From the NCBI GenBank assembly GCA_963765585.1, contig CAVXXB010000021.1, positions 1 to 64,000 on the forward strand: a stretch of DNA of 64,000 nucleotides, given 5' to 3'. The notes beneath the pieces were generated by a model. The model searched no databases. It was not told the DNA's origin and saw nothing but the letters and a program-made list of their open reading frames with translations. The translations under genes were made by a program, and so were the position numbers. The stretch is from CAVXXB01 sp963765585 (GTDB lineage Bacteria; Calditrichota; Calditrichia; JAJRVZ01). Shown here piece by piece: positions 1 to 7,880 of the stretch (position 1 is the stretch's first letter; each line of letters begins with the position of its first letter).

Positions 1-2
1 AG

Positions 3-524
3 GATAGTGAAGCCTGGGTGACCGCCTATGCCGACAAGGACACCACCTTCACGCGCAACGGCGCCTATCGTCTCGACCCGCGCGTCCTGTTCCACTTCGG
101 CTACATCTGTGTGTCTCCCGCCATGGCCATGACGGTTGCCGGCAAGGGCTCGGACTACTCCATGGGCATGCTCGATTCCGAGGGCAAGGTTCTGGATGGT
201 TCCAAGACCTACAGGCTCCACATTCCGCCGAACCCGCCGGCCAAGGATTTCTGGGCCATCACCATGTACGACACCCAGACCCGCTCACAGCTGCAGACCG
301 ACCAGCAGTTCCCCACCAAGGGCAGCCAGGATAAAGGGATCAAGACCAACGCAGATGGTTCGATGGACATCTACTTCGCCCCCGAAGCGCCCGAGGGCAA
401 AGAGGGCAACTGGCTCCAGACCATCCCGGGCAAAAGCTGGTTCATCGCCCTGCGCATCTACGGCCCCGAACAGCCCTGGATCGACCAGACCTGGCGTCCG
501 GGTGAGATTGAATTGGTGAAGTAG
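3..524 (+). CDS. DUF1254/DUF1214 family protein, C-terminal part (cut by window edge)
   Basis: The reading frame is open from the first bases of the window, so the start lies outside and only about 173 residues are visible. The visible part matches the DUF1214 C-terminal domain that normally follows DUF1254. It contains the stretch 'AMAMTVAGKGSDY', the sequence 'DFWAITMYDTQTRS', and the family-typical ending 'PWIDQTWRPGEIELVK'. The biochemical role of this family is not established; members are usually exported. An arylsulfatase follows 115 bases downstream on the same strand. The last 57 coding bases plus the sequence after the stop recur at 3293-3360, so this gene's 3' end has been duplicated or recombined. 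Confidence 0.85.
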   Translation, partial: DSEAWVTAYADKDTTFTRNGAYRLDPRVLFHFGYICVSPAMAMTVAGKGSDYSMGMLDSEGKVLDGSKTYRLHIPPNPPAKDFWAITMYDTQTRSQLQTDQQFPTKGSQDKGIKTNADGSMDIYFAPEAPEGKEGNWLQTIPGKSWFIALRIYGPEQPWIDQTWRPGEIELVK

Positions 525-535
525 CGACGGGAAGA
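468..535 (+). repeat. 68-base repeat, copy 1 (DUF1214 3' end plus downstream flank)
   Basis: This segment runs from the codons for 'EQPWIDQ' through the stop codon to 'gacgggaaga'. It aligns without gaps to 3293-3360, with scattered substitutions. Both copies are followed by 'ctggtcactggc'-like text and then by a gene starting 'gcacgatgaagacaag'. Confidence 0.85.
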
Positions 536-639
536 AGTGGCCGAGTGGCCGAGTGGCCAGTAGCCAGTAGCCAGTAGTCACTGGTCACTGGCTCACTGGC
601 CACTGACATCTGACACCTGAACAACGGAGGACAAGCACG
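536..639. repeat. Short direct and inverted repeat tract between genes
   Basis: The spacer is built from reiterated short words: 'gccgagtg' twice, 'gccagta' three times, then 'gtcactggtcactggctcac'. The words 'gccagt' and 'actggc' are reverse complements, so the tract can fold. The sulfatase ribosome binding site (GGAGG at 626-630) lies at its right end, nine bases before the ATG. Confidence 0.7.
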
Positions 640-2144
640 ATGAAGACAAGCAGAGAACTGAGAACCAGGGCCCGCACGTGGGCCGCAGTAGGGTGTGTGT
701 TGGCTGCGGGCGCCGTATGCGGCGCACCGAAGGCGGCACAGGCGCAGGAGGCGGAGAAGCCCAACATCGTGCTGATCAACATGGACAACTTCGGCTACGG
801 CGAACTGGGTTGCTACGGCGGGGGTATTCTCCGGGGTGGTGCCACGCCGCGCATCGACAAGCTGGCCACTGAAGGGATGCGGCTGTTGAATTACAATGTC
901 GAGGCGCAGTGCACGCCCAGTCGCGCGGCGCTGATGACAGGCCGTTATGCCATACGCACGGGGAACGGTTCTGTGCCGCTCGAAACCGCCGATTATGGTT
1001 TGACCCAGTGGGAATACACCATGCCTGAGATGCTGGGCGATGTGGGTTATGCCACCGCCATGTTCGGCAAGTGGCATCTCGGCCAGGCGGAGGGACGCTA
1101 TCCCACCAATCAGGGTTTCGATGAGTGGTATGGCATCCCCAATTCGACCGACGAGAGCCTTTGGCCATCGCAGGAAAAGTTCCAGAAGTATCGGAAACTG
1201 GCGGAGGAGACCGGCAAAAATCCGATGATCAAGGAAGAGCACATTTATTCGGCCAGAAAAGGCTCACCGGCAAAGGTGGTGAAGGTCTACGATCTGCCGG
1301 CAAGGCGAGAGATTGACCGGGAAATCACCGACCATGCCAAAGACTTCATGACACGCCAGGCCAAAGCCGGCAAACCGTTCTTCCTGTATCTGCCCTACAC
1401 CCAGACGCATATGCCGGTTTTGCCGAGTAAGGAGTTTGAAGGCAAGAGTGGCAATGGCCACTGGGGCGATGTGCTCATGCAGATCGATGCCTATACCGGT
1501 GAATTACTGGATAAGGTGGATGAGTTGGGTATTGCCGACAATACTATTTTCATTTTTACCTCGGATAACGGCGGCGAAATGACCCCCGACTTACCAGGGA
1601 TGGAACGGCCCATGGAGTGGTTCCTATTTCACGGGTAAGGAAGGGTCGTTACGGGTGCCGTTTATTGTCCGCTGGCCTGGTAAAGTTCCGGCAGGCAAGA
1701 TCTCCAACGAGATCGTTCACCAGTTTGATCTGTTCGCTACATTGGCAAACATTGCCGGTGGTAAGGTGCCGACAGATCGTATCATCGACAGTAAGGACAT
1801 GACGGATTTCTTCCTGGGGAAACAAGAGGAGTCCGGTCGAGACGGCTTTGTGGTCTATGTCGGTAACGATATTCACGGCGTGAAGTGGCATAACTATAAG
1901 ATGATGTTCATGGAGTTTGAAGGAGGGCTGGGTACTGGGAAACTGAACGTGTTCCCGATGCCTCACTTTTACGACCTCTATGCTGACCCTAAAGAAGAAT
2001 ATCCCGTAACCAAAGCAACTGGGAGGTAAATTGTGGCTACGTTGGGGGACTGGGCCGATTCTGGTAGAGCATAAGAAGTCGCTGGCCGAAGAACCACCCA
2101 TCAAGCCGGGCACGCCTGATCCGTACGTGCCGGCAAAGAAATAG
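640..2144 (+). CDS. Arylsulfatase (type I, formylglycine-dependent), two frameshifts
   Basis: This is a type I sulfatase of the alkaline phosphatase superfamily that would hydrolyse sulfate esters in the periplasm. An N-terminal signal segment runs to about residue 32 ('AAQAQEAEKPN'). It is followed by 'NIVLINMDNFGYGELGCYGG', which carries the metal-binding Asp residues, and by 'CTPSRAALMTGRY', in which Cys is the residue converted to formylglycine. 'GKWHLGQ' and 'FTSDNGGE' are further family motifs. The frame breaks near 1590: it stops after 'MEWFLFHG', while the other frame reads 'GPWSGSYFTGKEGSLRVPF'. It breaks again near 2025, after which it ends 'EEPPIKPGTPDPYVPAKK'. The restored length is about 500 residues, normal for the family. 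Consensus errors are more likely than decay because all downstream motifs are intact. Cys maturation would need a separate formylglycine-generating enzyme, which is not in this window. Confidence 0.88.
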
Positions 2145-2165
2145 TTCTGAAGAATATGTTTCTTG

Positions 2166-2200
2166 TATGCTGCGCCAGGGGACATCCTTGGCGCAGCATA
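2166..2200 (+). terminator. 12-bp perfect hairpin after sulfatase
   Basis: 'tatgctgcgcca' (2166-2177) and 'tggcgcagcata' (2189-2200) are perfect reverse complements around an 11-base loop. The hairpin sits just after the sulfatase stop and before the HAD gene. There is no run of T after it, so rho-independent termination is possible but not certain. Confidence 0.5.
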
Positions 2201-2255
2201 GAGGAACTCAAATGAAAACAACAATGCAAGCCGCGATAACAAAAAGAGATGAGAA

Positions 2256-3248
2256 ATGATAACAAAACAAAAACCACTCATCGCCGCAGTACTCGTTGTT
2301 CTTGTTTCGGCGGCAACAAACGGATTTGCACAACAAGCCGATCAACTCCCCTCATGGAATGACGGACCGACAAAAGCAGCGATCATTCAGTTTGTGCAGG
2401 ATGTCACAACCGAAGGGAACCCAAACTACGTTGCGCCTGCGGAACGGATTGCCACGTTTGACAACGATGGCACGCTCTGGTGTGAACAACCAGTCGTCCA
2501 AGGCGCATTCATACTATACCGTCTGACGAAAATGGTAGAGAAGGACCCCTCCCTCAAGGAGCGCCAGCCCTTCAAGGCTGCACTCGAGAACGACAAAGCC
2601 TATTTGAAAACGGAAGGCATGCCTGCAATCCTGGAGCTGTTCAGTGCCACTCATGCGGGAATGACTGACGAGGAATTCAGTGCGGAGGTTCGGGAGTTCA
2701 TGGCAGCCGCGAAACATCCGAAGTTTGGAAGAGGGTTTGGAGAATTGACCTATCAACCCATGGTCGAGCTGCTCGAGTACCTGCGCTCACACGGATTCAA
2801 GACCTTCATTTGTTCGGGAGGAGGAATTGATTTTATGCGCGTCATTTCCGAGCCCCTATATGGAATTCCACCAGAGCAAGTCATTGGCAGTTCGGGAAAG
2901 AAGGTGTTCGCAGAGGGCGAAGACGGGTGGTCCATGACGCGAACCGGAGAACTTTCTTCCTTCAACGATACGAATGTCAAAGCGGTCAATATTGATCTCC
3001 ATATTGGTCGCCGTCCGCTGATTGCGGGGGGAAATATCCGTTCCCATGGGGACATCGGGATGTGCTCGTACTCGCAAGGCAGGAAGGGGCCATCACTGCA
3101 GTTGCTCGTCAATCACGATGACGACGTTCGTGAGTATTCCTATGCAGAAGAGGATGGCGGGTCGTTGAAGGCCGCAAAAGAGAATGGCTGGATCGTTGTA
3201 AGCATGAAAAAGGACTGGGCTGTGGTCTTTTCTACAGAAGAAGAATGA
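2256..3248 (+). CDS. Secreted HAD-superfamily phosphohydrolase
   Basis: This 330-residue protein has a signal peptide (about residues 1-25, ending 'TNGFAQQ'), which predicts a periplasmic enzyme. HAD motif I is 'FDNDGTLWCEQP', with the nucleophile Asp and the second Asp in D-N-D-G-T. Motif II is 'TFICSGGGIDF'. The acidic motif IV region is 'GGNIRSHGDIGM'. The alpha-helical cap lies between motifs I and II. Family members dephosphorylate small metabolites, but the substrate cannot be read from sequence. Base composition is lower in GC than the flanking sulfatase and DUF1254 genes. A fragment of a DUF1214 gene follows directly, so this gene may have been inserted into a DUF1254/sulfatase array. 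Confidence 0.82.
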   Translation: MITKQKPLIAAVLVVLVSAATNGFAQQADQLPSWNDGPTKAAIIQFVQDVTTEGNPNYVAPAERIATFDNDGTLWCEQPVVQGAFILYRLTKMVEKDPSLKERQPFKAALENDKAYLKTEGMPAILELFSATHAGMTDEEFSAEVREFMAAAKHPKFGRGFGELTYQPMVELLEYLRSHGFKTFICSGGGIDFMRVISEPLYGIPPEQVIGSSGKKVFAEGEDGWSMTRTGELSSFNDTNVKAVNIDLHIGRRPLIAGGNIRSHGDIGMCSYSQGRKGPSLQLLVNHDDDVREYSYAEEDGGSLKAAKENGWIVVSMKKDWAVVFSTEEE

Positions 3249-3348
3249 ACCATCGTCAAGGCGCAGTAGATTTCAGGGCGACTCCAAACAGCGAACAGCC
3301 CTGGATCGACCAGAGCGGGCGGCCGGGTGAAATCAGATTGGTTAAGTA
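3249..3348 (+). pseudogene. Remnant of DUF1254/DUF1214 gene 3' end
   Basis: Bases up to the stop at 3346-3348 encode 'EQPWIDQSGRPGEIRLVK', which matches the last residues of the DUF1214 protein at 3-524. No upstream part of such a gene exists here, because the HAD gene ends at 3248. This is an orphan 3' end left by recombination or insertion. Confidence 0.75.
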
Positions 3349-3360
3349 GCGACGGGAAGA
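3293..3360 (+). repeat. 68-base repeat, copy 2
   Basis: This is the second copy of 468-535, the same length with no gaps. After it the spacer again contains 'ctggtcactggc' and then a gene beginning with 'gcacg' followed by the codons for Met-Lys-Thr, as before the sulfatase. Confidence 0.85.
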
Positions 3361-3473
3361 TACTGGCCATGCAAGTATCAGTAATCAGTATAACCAGTGT
3401 CTAGTTGGGCCGACCGGCAACTGGTCACTGGCACCTGTATCACCACACCGCTGAAAGACGAGGAAAAAGCACG

Positions 3474-4122
3474 ATGAAGACAAGATCACTCACACATCTC
3501 GCGCTGAGCGGGTTGATGGCAATCGCCCTGACGATGACCTCGGCGGCGGGAACTTCGGCGGAAACGATGAACCTGTTTGAGGATGCCGGACCGAAACAAA
3601 CCAACGAAGGACTTCAAACCGGCGCCGGACAGGATCAAGACCAGCTTCGGCACATTGAAGTTCGACCTGGAGGCATTTCCCACGGAAGAGACGGCGCGGA
3701 AATCTACGACGAGATGGATCTGCAGCGCGCCACGCAGGCCTACATGGACTTCATGCCCGCGCTGTCGGTCTACGCCATCGTCAAGTCCCATATCCGGGAC
3801 TTCGGCTTCAAGAACTCCTCCGACATTGTCGTGGCGGCCGGTCCCGGTTGGAGCCCGAGAGAACTTTACCTGACCGGCAACAACGCCACCGTCTATGCCT
3901 GCGCATCCCTCGACCTGAAAGCCGAAGGCGCCACCGTGGTGGACATTCCGCCCGGTATGTATGGAACGGCTGACGATGCGCTCTTCAAGTTCCTGGTGGA
4001 TTTCGGAGCGGTCGGACCCGACAAGGGCAAGGGCGGCAAGTACCTGTTCCTGCCTCCCGGGTACGACGGCAAGGTCCCTGAAGGATACTTCGCCGTTCGA
4101 TCACCGAGTTACCGCATCTGGA
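3474..4122 (+). CDS. DUF1254 family protein, N-terminal part, truncated at scaffold join
   Basis: The protein begins with a signal peptide (residues 1 to about 26, 'AAGTSAET'). The DUF1254 domain shows 'YDEMDLQRATQAYMDFMPA', 'RELYLTGNNATVYACASLD' and 'GGKYLFLPPGYDGKVPEGY'. Two compensating frame breaks lie between about 3580 and 3705: the alternative frame there supplies 'DRIKTSFGTLKFDLEAFPTE', which is what the family has at this place. Family similarity stops at 'VRSPSYRIW' (about 4122), and the C-terminal half including DUF1214 is missing. What follows is unrelated, much GC-richer sequence. The paralogue at the left edge supplies the type of C-terminus expected here. Confidence 0.8.
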
Positions 4123-4130
4123 GCAATACG
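4095..4130. other. Probable chimeric join between two genomes
   Basis: DUF1254 homology ends abruptly here without a stop. GC content rises to actinobacterial levels. A different frame, open across the join, reads on as 'LEQYVVEEDDKKNQ' into the high-GC segment. No insertion sequence, attachment site or repeat is seen at the join. Confidence 0.65.
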
Positions 4131-4258
4131 TCGTCGAAGAAGACGACAAGAAGAACCAGATTGCTGACAAGGTCCGGCGACGGTCCGAAAGGGGATCCCA
4201 GGCGCCAAGGGTCGATCGCCTCTTCCCTCGACGGCAACGCCGAGCGCAGGCTGTTCAT

Positions 4259-4564
4259 GTGGCGAACACCTCGGAACCATCGCAGCCGCGCCCACGGTGG
4301 CGACAATGGGGCACCTGGTCACTCCTGGCGGTCGCGGTCGGTGGAATCGCGTTCGCCGGCGGCGCGCTGATCGGACTGGCACCGTGGTATTCGGCGCTGA
4401 TCGTTGGTGGAATCCTGGCCGTCGCGCTGGCCTTGACGATCTGGAGGCAACGGTCGAGCGGCGATGAAGCCGTTGGGCCTCAGCAGGCTGCTGCCGCTGT
4501 TCCTCATCGCCGGGTGTGCAACGTTCGGTGCCATCCAGCTGATCCCCTACGGTCGCACTCATGA
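4259..4564 (+). CDS. Small predicted membrane protein
   Basis: From a GTG start the frame encodes a Pro/Arg/Trp-rich cytoplasmic start ('PRPRWRQWGTW'). Two hydrophobic spans follow, about residues 17-37 and 42-62, and then 'WRQRSSGDEA'. The frame runs on for about 100 bases over the start of the next gene. A small frame error near 4460 would make it end in an ATGA overlap with that gene, which is more typical. The frame is also open upstream to the scaffold join, so the start is uncertain. I do not recognise a family. Confidence 0.4.
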   Translation: MANTSEPSQPRPRWRQWGTWSLLAVAVGGIAFAGGALIGLAPWYSALIVGGILAVALALTIWRQRSSGDEAVGPQQAAAAVPHRRVCNVRCHPADPLRSHS

Positions 4565-4979
4565 CAACCCGGTACCGACCGGCGAGCCGGAGTGGTCCTC
4601 TCCCCGAACGCGGGAGCTGATGGTCAACGCCTGCTACGGATGCCACAGCAATGAAGTCGAGTGGCCCTGGTACTCGAACATCGCGCCGATTTCGTGGGCG
4701 ATCACCGATCACGTCGACGCGGGCCGCGACGAGGTGAACTACTCCGAGTTCGCCACCGATCCCGGCAACGCCGACGAAACGATCGAAGTCATCGAGGATG
4801 GATCGATGCCGCCCGCCTACTACACCTTGTTCGGTCTTCACTCACAGGCGAACCTGAGCGACGCAGAGATCGCCGAACTCGTCGCCGGGTTGCGAGCCAC
4901 GCCCGGCCTCTCCGAGGGCGAGAGCGACGGCGAGGCCGAGGGCGGCGAGTCCGAAGACGATCGCGACGATGACGACTGA
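4464..4979 (+). CDS. Haem-binding domain lipoprotein-like protein
   Basis: This 171-residue protein starts with a hydrophobic leader containing a Cys ('LPLFLIAGCATFG'), so export is likely and lipid attachment possible. The core carries the c-type haem attachment motif CxxCH in 'NACYGCHSNEVEWPWYSN' and 'ISWAITDHVDAGRDEVNYSE', the signature of the haem-binding domain family (Haem_bd). A downstream Met in 'DGSMPPAYY' could be an axial ligand. The C-terminal 25 residues are an acidic, Asp/Glu-rich tail. It is probably an electron-transfer or sensing protein at the outer face of the membrane; its partner is unknown. Confidence 0.8.
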   Translation: MKPLGLSRLLPLFLIAGCATFGAIQLIPYGRTHDNPVPTGEPEWSSPRTRELMVNACYGCHSNEVEWPWYSNIAPISWAITDHVDAGRDEVNYSEFATDPGNADETIEVIEDGSMPPAYYTLFGLHSQANLSDAEIAELVAGLRATPGLSEGESDGEAEGGESEDDRDDDD

Positions 4980-5132
4980 TGCGCAGCGACTGACACTGCC
5001 AGGCGAGGTGTCCGCGAGCGTGATCCTCGCCACCTGATTGCCCTGCGCTGGCCTGGCGATGGAGAAGCGATCCGTCCGTTGCGATCCGGATCGAACAAGC
5101 CACGTCAGGAGCGGCGAGGTGAACCCAGCCGG

Positions 5133-5962
5133 ATGGCTCGGGTGTCGTTCTGTACGGTGACCGACGTGACCGACTCTTCGCTCGATCTGCCCGACCACGT
5201 CGCCGAGAACCGGCGCCACTGGGATGCCGATGCTCCCCGATGGGTGGCTTCCGGTGAGCGGGCGTGGGCGCAGGACGAACCCACGTGGGGGATCTGGGGC
5301 ATCCCGAACACGGAGCTGCCGTTGCTGCCCGACGACCTTGCGGGCCAGCGGGCGATCGAACTCGGCTGCGGAACCGGCTACGTGTCGGCGTGGATGCGCC
5401 GACGCGGCGCGTCGGTGTACGCGATCGACAACTCGTCGGAGCAACTCGCGACCGCACGCCGGCTCGCCGCCGAGCACGGCGTCGACGACATCGAATGGGT
5501 GCACGGCAACGCCGAGACCGTCGACTCAGCCCGATGGCTCGTTCGACTTCGCGATCAGCGAGTACGGCGCCGCGATCTGGTGCGACCCGCACGTGTGGAT
5601 CCGCCGAGGCCCACCGGCTGCTGCGTCCTGGCGGTCGACTCGTGTTCCTCGGCAACCATCCGCTGGCGATGGTGTGCACCGCGCGCCGACGGTGACGCGC
5701 CGGTCGGTCTCGACGCTCGAGCGTGACTACTTCGGCCTCGGTCGCCTCGACTGGACCGCAGGCCGCGGAGGACCCGGGCGGCATCGAGTTCAACATGGAG
5801 ATCTCGTCGTGGATGCGGCTGTTCGACGAGGTCGGCTTCGACGTGGCGGCGTTCCACGAGATCCAGGCACCGGCGTCGGCCGAGGGCACCGAGTTCTGGG
5901 TGCCGGCCTCGTGGGCCAGGCGATTCCCGGCCGAACAGGCCTGGGAGCTCGTCAAGCGCTGA
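5133..5962 (+). CDS. Class I SAM-dependent methyltransferase, several frameshifts
   Basis: The first frame gives 'NRRHWDADAPRWV' and the SAM-binding motif I 'AIELGCGTGYVSAWMRRRG', with 'VYAIDNSSEQLATARRLAAE' as motif II. The protein then jumps between frames. 'PDGSFDFAISEYGAAIW' comes near 5530, 'AHRLLRPGGRLVFLGNHPLA' near 5610, 'LERDYFGLGRLDW' near 5715 and 'EFNMEISSWMRLFDEVGFD' from about 5790 to the stop. At least three frame changes are needed. All parts are in the correct order for one class I methyltransferase of about 275 residues, so this is one gene with sequence errors. The substrate is unknown. A GTG at 5166 is an alternative start. Confidence 0.75.
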
Positions 5963-5969
5963 CACGAGC

Positions 5970-6065
5970 GATGAGCGAACCGACCGAATACGGCGGTTTC
6001 GCTCATCGGTAGGTGATGTGACCGCGGGCGATGAGCGAGCCGACCGCATACGGCGGTCTCGCTCA
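5970..6065. terminator. Two tandem hairpins between convergent genes
   Basis: Two near-identical 38-base elements lie 60 bases apart. The first has arms 'gatgagcgaa' (5970) and 'ttcgctcatc' (to 6007). The second has 'tgagcgag' and 'ctcgctca' (6030-6065). They separate the methyltransferase (+) from the sortase (-), where a bidirectional terminator would be expected. The duplication is unusual. Confidence 0.6.
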
Positions 6066-6079
6066 GCGGTGGGTGCGAT

Positions 6080-6888
6080 TCAGCCGACGGGCACGGCGTA
6101 CACCACGATGTTCTCGCGGTAGCGGCGGATCTCGGGGTTGTAGTCGCCGCCGCAGGTGATCAACACCAGCGTCTCGTCGCCGGTGTTGCGCCAGATGCGA
6201 TCGCGGGGCAGCTCCAACTTGCCGTACACGGCCCGCTCGGTGACCTCGTATCGGCGGACGGTGCCGTCGTCGAGCGCCACCTCGATCTGTTCGCCGGGCT
6301 CGACGCTGCCGAGGCGGGCGAACGGTCCGTTCGTGCGGTTCCACGACACGTGGGCGGCGAGCACGGTGGCGCCGGGCTGGCCGGCGGTGGCGCCGTACTG
6401 GTACCAGCCGATCTCGGTCTCGTCGGGGATCTCCATCTGTCCGTCGGGTTCGAGTCCGACCGGCCGACCGGGAATCGGGCGACGTCGATCGACTGCATCT
6501 GGAGCCCGACGGGCCGGGGTCGGGGAGCGACGACCTCGGGAATGGCGCTGTAACGGGGTCCGAGCTGTTGCGCGAGCGGCGACAGCGTGTCGTCGGGCGT
6601 GGTGGCGCCGGTGGCAGTCCGGCGTCGGGGCCGGCTTCGGTCGCCGGTGGCTCGGGCGAGTCGTCGGTGGGCTCGATGACGGGGTGGCACCGTGGACGGG
6701 GTGACGTCGGCGACGACCTCGTCGACGTCCAGAACGACCTCGTCGCCGCCCCCTCGGGCGACGAGACCGGCGATGGCCAGTCCGGCACCTGCGAGGAGTG
6801 CGGCGACGATGAGGATCGTGAGGCGGGAGCGCCCCACGTCACGTGACGACCGCCCCGAGCGGAGGGGGGAGATGGGGCGGTCGTTCAC
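6080..6888 (-). CDS. Class E/F-type sortase, several frameshifts
   Basis: This cysteine transpeptidase would attach surface proteins to the cell wall of a Gram-positive cell. The C-terminal 118 residues hold the catalytic core: His in 'TVLAAHVSWNR', the catalytic Cys in 'ETLVLITCGGDYN', and the active-site Arg in 'RRYRENIVVYAVP'. The N-terminus, from a GTG at 6888, has a membrane anchor ('LTILIVAALLAGAGLAIAGL') followed by a Thr/Pro/Asp-rich linker. Linker and core are spread over different frames (breaks near 6690, 6600 and 6450), as in the other genes of this segment. The neighbouring DUF4397 gene encodes a protein with a C-terminal wall-sorting-like tail, a plausible substrate. Confidence 0.8.
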
Positions 6889-6923
6889 GTGATCAGTGTG
6901 GTCGATGTGCTGACGGTGAGGGG

Positions 6924-7756
6924 TCAGGCCTCGACCGTGCGGCGGCGCAGCACCATGGCTCCACCGGCGAGGGCGAACAGGCCGGCAGCGGCAGCGAACA
7001 GCGCCACCGAGCTGTTCGAGGTGGCGCCGAGCTCGCCACCGGTGTTCACGGCGGTCGGAGCGGGGGTGCCGTCACCGGCCGACGAACCGGCCGACTCGAG
7101 CGCCACGGTCTGGGTGTAGAAGGTGAACGTGTCGTCGGCGAGCGAGCCGACGGCGTACACGATCAGGTTCTCGCCGGCGGCGACCGTCACGGTCGGGACG
7201 TCGGCGATCGGGTCGCCACCGGTCGGGGCGATCTGGGCACCGGCGATCTCACCAGCAGGGAGGTCGAGGCTGGCCTCGTCCGGGTTCGACAGGTTCTCGA
7301 CCGGGCGGGCGTCGCCCAGCACGATGTCGACCGCAGGTGCAGCAGCGGTGTGGCGCACCGTCAGGCGACCCTGGCCGTCGGCGGCAGCCGAGGTGTCGTT
7401 CTCGAACGGCGGTGATCGTCGGGGTGCCCTCGGCGTCGAGGTGGGCGACCACGGTCCAGCTGCCGGAGGCCGGGACGTCGAAGCTGGCGCACGGGGCCGA
7501 TGGCGACGTCTTCGGTGCCGGCCGGGCGGACTTCGAGGTTGTCGAGGGTCTGGCCGGCGAACGAGCTCAGGTCCTGCATGTCGCCGGGCTCGAAGCCGGG
7601 GATGACGACGGCGCCGTCGACGGCGACGTCGACGGTGATGCCGGGGATGCCGTGGAGCAGCATGATGTCGGCGGATTCCTGGGCGCTGGATGTCCCGGCG
7701 GGAACGGCGAGGAGCGTGGCAGCGAGTGCTGCGGCGCCTGCGAGGATCTTCTTCAT
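6924..7756 (-). CDS. DUF4397 secreted surface protein with sorting-like tail, frameshifted
   Basis: From the ATG at 7756 the protein has a signal peptide (MKKILAG... to 'AGTSSAQ'). The DUF4397 signature 'ADIMLLHGIPGITVDVAVDG' follows, with 'PGFEPGDMQDLSSFAGQ'. One or two frame breaks lie between about 7410 and 7490. A second DUF4397-like repeat then shows 'LTVRHTAAAPAVDIVLGD' and 'GENLIVYAVGSLADDTFTFY'. The C-terminus has 'ELGATSNSS', a hydrophobic span and 'RRRTVEA'. This has the layout of a sortase signal, but the usual LPxTG/LAxTG motif is not intact. Context with the sortase supports cell-wall anchoring. The function of DUF4397 is unknown. Confidence 0.75.
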
Positions 7757-7880
7757 CGGATGGTCCTTTCGGATGGCTGTGACCATGGGGCGTTCCCACC
7801 GTCTGCCATCTCTACGGCGCCCGTCCGAATCCGGATGACGAGTTTTCGCACTCGACTGCGGTATGCCGGGCTGCGAGCCG

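Noticed and set aside
442..1242. Antisense frame over the DUF1214 and sulfatase genes
   Set aside because: It has no recognisable domain or ribosome binding site, and the sense strand encodes clear sulfatase motifs.
4259..4564. Continuation of the DUF1254 protein beyond 4122
   Set aside because: The residues after 'SPSYRIW' share no features with DUF1254/DUF1214, and the composition changes to high GC.
4789..6006. Long minus-strand open frame opposite the haem-binding and methyltransferase genes
   Set aside because: It is Arg/Ser/Pro-rich with no family motif. High-GC DNA often leaves long antisense frames open, and the plus strand has recognised proteins.
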